A DNA stretch of 64,000 nucleotides from the NCBI GenBank assembly GCA_030248295.1, contig JASANH010000938.1, positions 310,001-374,000 on the forward strand, written 5' to 3'. This DNA is from Mesodorylaimus sp. YZB2_4 (lineage: Eukaryota; Nematoda; Enoplea; Dorylaimida; Dorylaimidae). The translations under genes and the position numbers were made by a program. Shown one piece after another: positions 63,028 to 64,000 of this stretch. The notes under the pieces are model-generated. The model was given only the letters and a program-made list of their open reading frames with translations. It was not told the origin of the DNA and ran no database searches. Numbering within the stretch: position 1 is the stretch's first letter; every line of letters begins with the position of its first letter.

Positions 63028-64000
63028 GTAAGCATGACTAATCTGGAGTGGACCCACTTTGACTTGCATTTGCATCATTGGCTTGCATAGAGCGGACATC
63101 GCGCGGTTTTCAGGCTTCCACCACAGGGCAGATTGAGGTGGAGTGGATTTCTGGAAGTGGCGAGGTGTTGGAGTTTCCTCGATTACCTGCAATGGGATTA
63201 ACCGCGGGGGGGGGGGGGGGAGACTATTAGGGCAAGTCTTGTGGCCTGTGTTCTTGCATTGTTGCTGATAGGAATGGAGAGAGCGGCCCTTTCTCTGACA
63301 GGTACAGTCGCTTGAGCCCTTTTGGCATTGCGTGTAGGACCGGCATAATCGGAATATGTTGTGTTGTTCTGGCGGGTGTCTTGGTGGTTCGGCTCGGTGC
63401 ATTAGGTCTATGAGAGGAGGAGGCAGGCTCGAGCTTACAGCCGTCTCCTCGCGTCCCCTAGGGATACGAACCCCTTCTTGGATGTCTAAAACCTTCTTGT
63501 CCGAGTCTCGTGGATGCGGCTTCATATTGACGTTGAGAAGGGAGGTTTCATTTTTCAGCGCCTTTTCTACGGGAAACGTCCATCTGCCGACACGGCGGCG
63601 TCCCCCAGGGGCGTCGAGTCTCCTCCAGAAACGGCTAGAAATGCCCAGTCGAATCAGTCGGAGCAGCTTTCGGTTTTCTAGTCCTAGTACGTACCATGCA
63701 ATTTGCTGCACCGGCTCGAGCGCCTCGGGGGAGCCGGCCTTCATTAGCAACGGACCCCCTCACCCCTCGACCGCCCCGTAATTGTCGACGAATGGAAGGG
63801 ACCGCCGGCGGCGCCCGTTGCGCCAACGGTAATCAATGTTCGTAGCCAAATCAGTAAATATTCCGGGGCACGGGTCCCGCGGGGTTCCCTGAGTGATTTA
63901 CAACCCCAGCATCTCCAACAGTCCTCCCTCCCTCCCCAACGGACGGGATTGATCGAGTTGATTACGCGCGGGCAGCGTGTTTTTTGGATACTAGGAGCCG
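63028..64000. other. First intron of the spalt-like gene
   Basis: 973 bp, assumed intronic. It contains a G15 tract and a GC-rich right half. ORFs on both strands are low complexity and have no support. Confidence 0.45.
63206..63220. repeat. G15 homopolymer in the spalt-like intron
   Basis: Fifteen consecutive G about 180 nt downstream of the first donor of the spalt-like gene. Confidence 0.95.

Noticed and set aside
62998..63750. 250-codon minus-strand ORF
   Set aside because: Low-complexity, Arg/Pro/His-rich product with no motif, lying in the inferred spalt-like intron and reading through the G15 tract region.
62330..64000. GC-rich sequence suggesting ribosomal DNA or spacer
   Set aside because: I could not find conserved 18S, 5.8S or 28S landmarks, and a spalt-like first exon lies in the middle. 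A CpG-rich promoter and intron explain it better.

Overview
This is intron-rich metazoan nuclear DNA. Every confidently recognised gene is an animal gene: CNOT1, NDUFS5, UBE2Q, TOLLIP, a SEPT7-type septin, twisted gastrulation, RSPRY1, RASA1/p120 RasGAP, CRTC, an ataxin-1 AXH protein, alanine aminotransferase, and a first exon of the spalt/SALL type. Introns are mostly short (about 45-150 bp), with GT donors and acceptors often reading TTTTAG or TTTCAG. Genes are closely packed on both strands. This suits a compact invertebrate genome, possibly ecdysozoan; I cannot name the species. There are no bacterial operons, CRISPR arrays or phage genes, and no convincing functional tRNA or rRNA gene.

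Layout. 1-5.3 kb: the 5' half of CNOT1 (-), divergent from NDUFS5 (+, 5.8-6.3 kb). 6.9-10.7 kb: UBE2Q and TOLLIP, both (-). 13.1-17.3 kb: septin and twisted gastrulation (+), convergent with RSPRY1 (-, 17.7-19.95 kb). 20-23.9 kb: gene-poor, holding a strong hairpin, one copy of a dispersed repeat and a possible small membrane protein. 24-29.4 kb: RASA1 (-). 31-33.6 kb: CRTC (+). 33.6-37.3 kb: gene-poor, with a SINE-like tRNA-derived sequence and a 5'-truncated 7TM receptor remnant (-). 37.7-39.7 kb: methionine sulfoxide reductase A (-). 40.3-44.9 kb: a 1,164-residue nuclear protein (+), tentatively Treslin/TICRR-like. 49.2-51.4 kb: ataxin-1-like gene (+). 53.2-54.3 kb: a non-autonomous hAT-like transposon. 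54.7-57.4 kb: a Cys-cluster protein, a possible small membrane protein and a small heat shock protein (+). 58.5-61.8 kb: alanine aminotransferase (+). 62.8 kb: first coding exon of a spalt-like gene running off the window.

The most striking observation is in the MsrA gene. The catalytic cysteine codon of the GCFW motif is replaced by in-frame TGA. The four-exon model is otherwise open for 219 residues. About 26 nt past the normal stop, on the same strand, lies a stem-loop with the eukaryotic SECIS hallmarks: a GTGA/TGAT core, a 9-bp helix, and AAA in the apical loop 12 nt after the TGA. Together they indicate a selenocysteine MsrA in an animal.

Second-rank observations are RASA1 with its C-terminal SH2 arginine replaced by threonine, the complete hAT-like element with 8-bp target duplications, five long G/C homopolymers without A/T counterparts, and a 17-bp sequence shared by two gene 5' regions. 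The genes look like independent housekeeping and signalling genes rather than one pathway, although RASA1, CRTC, TOLLIP, twisted gastrulation and the ataxin-like and spalt-like factors all belong to signalling or transcriptional control.
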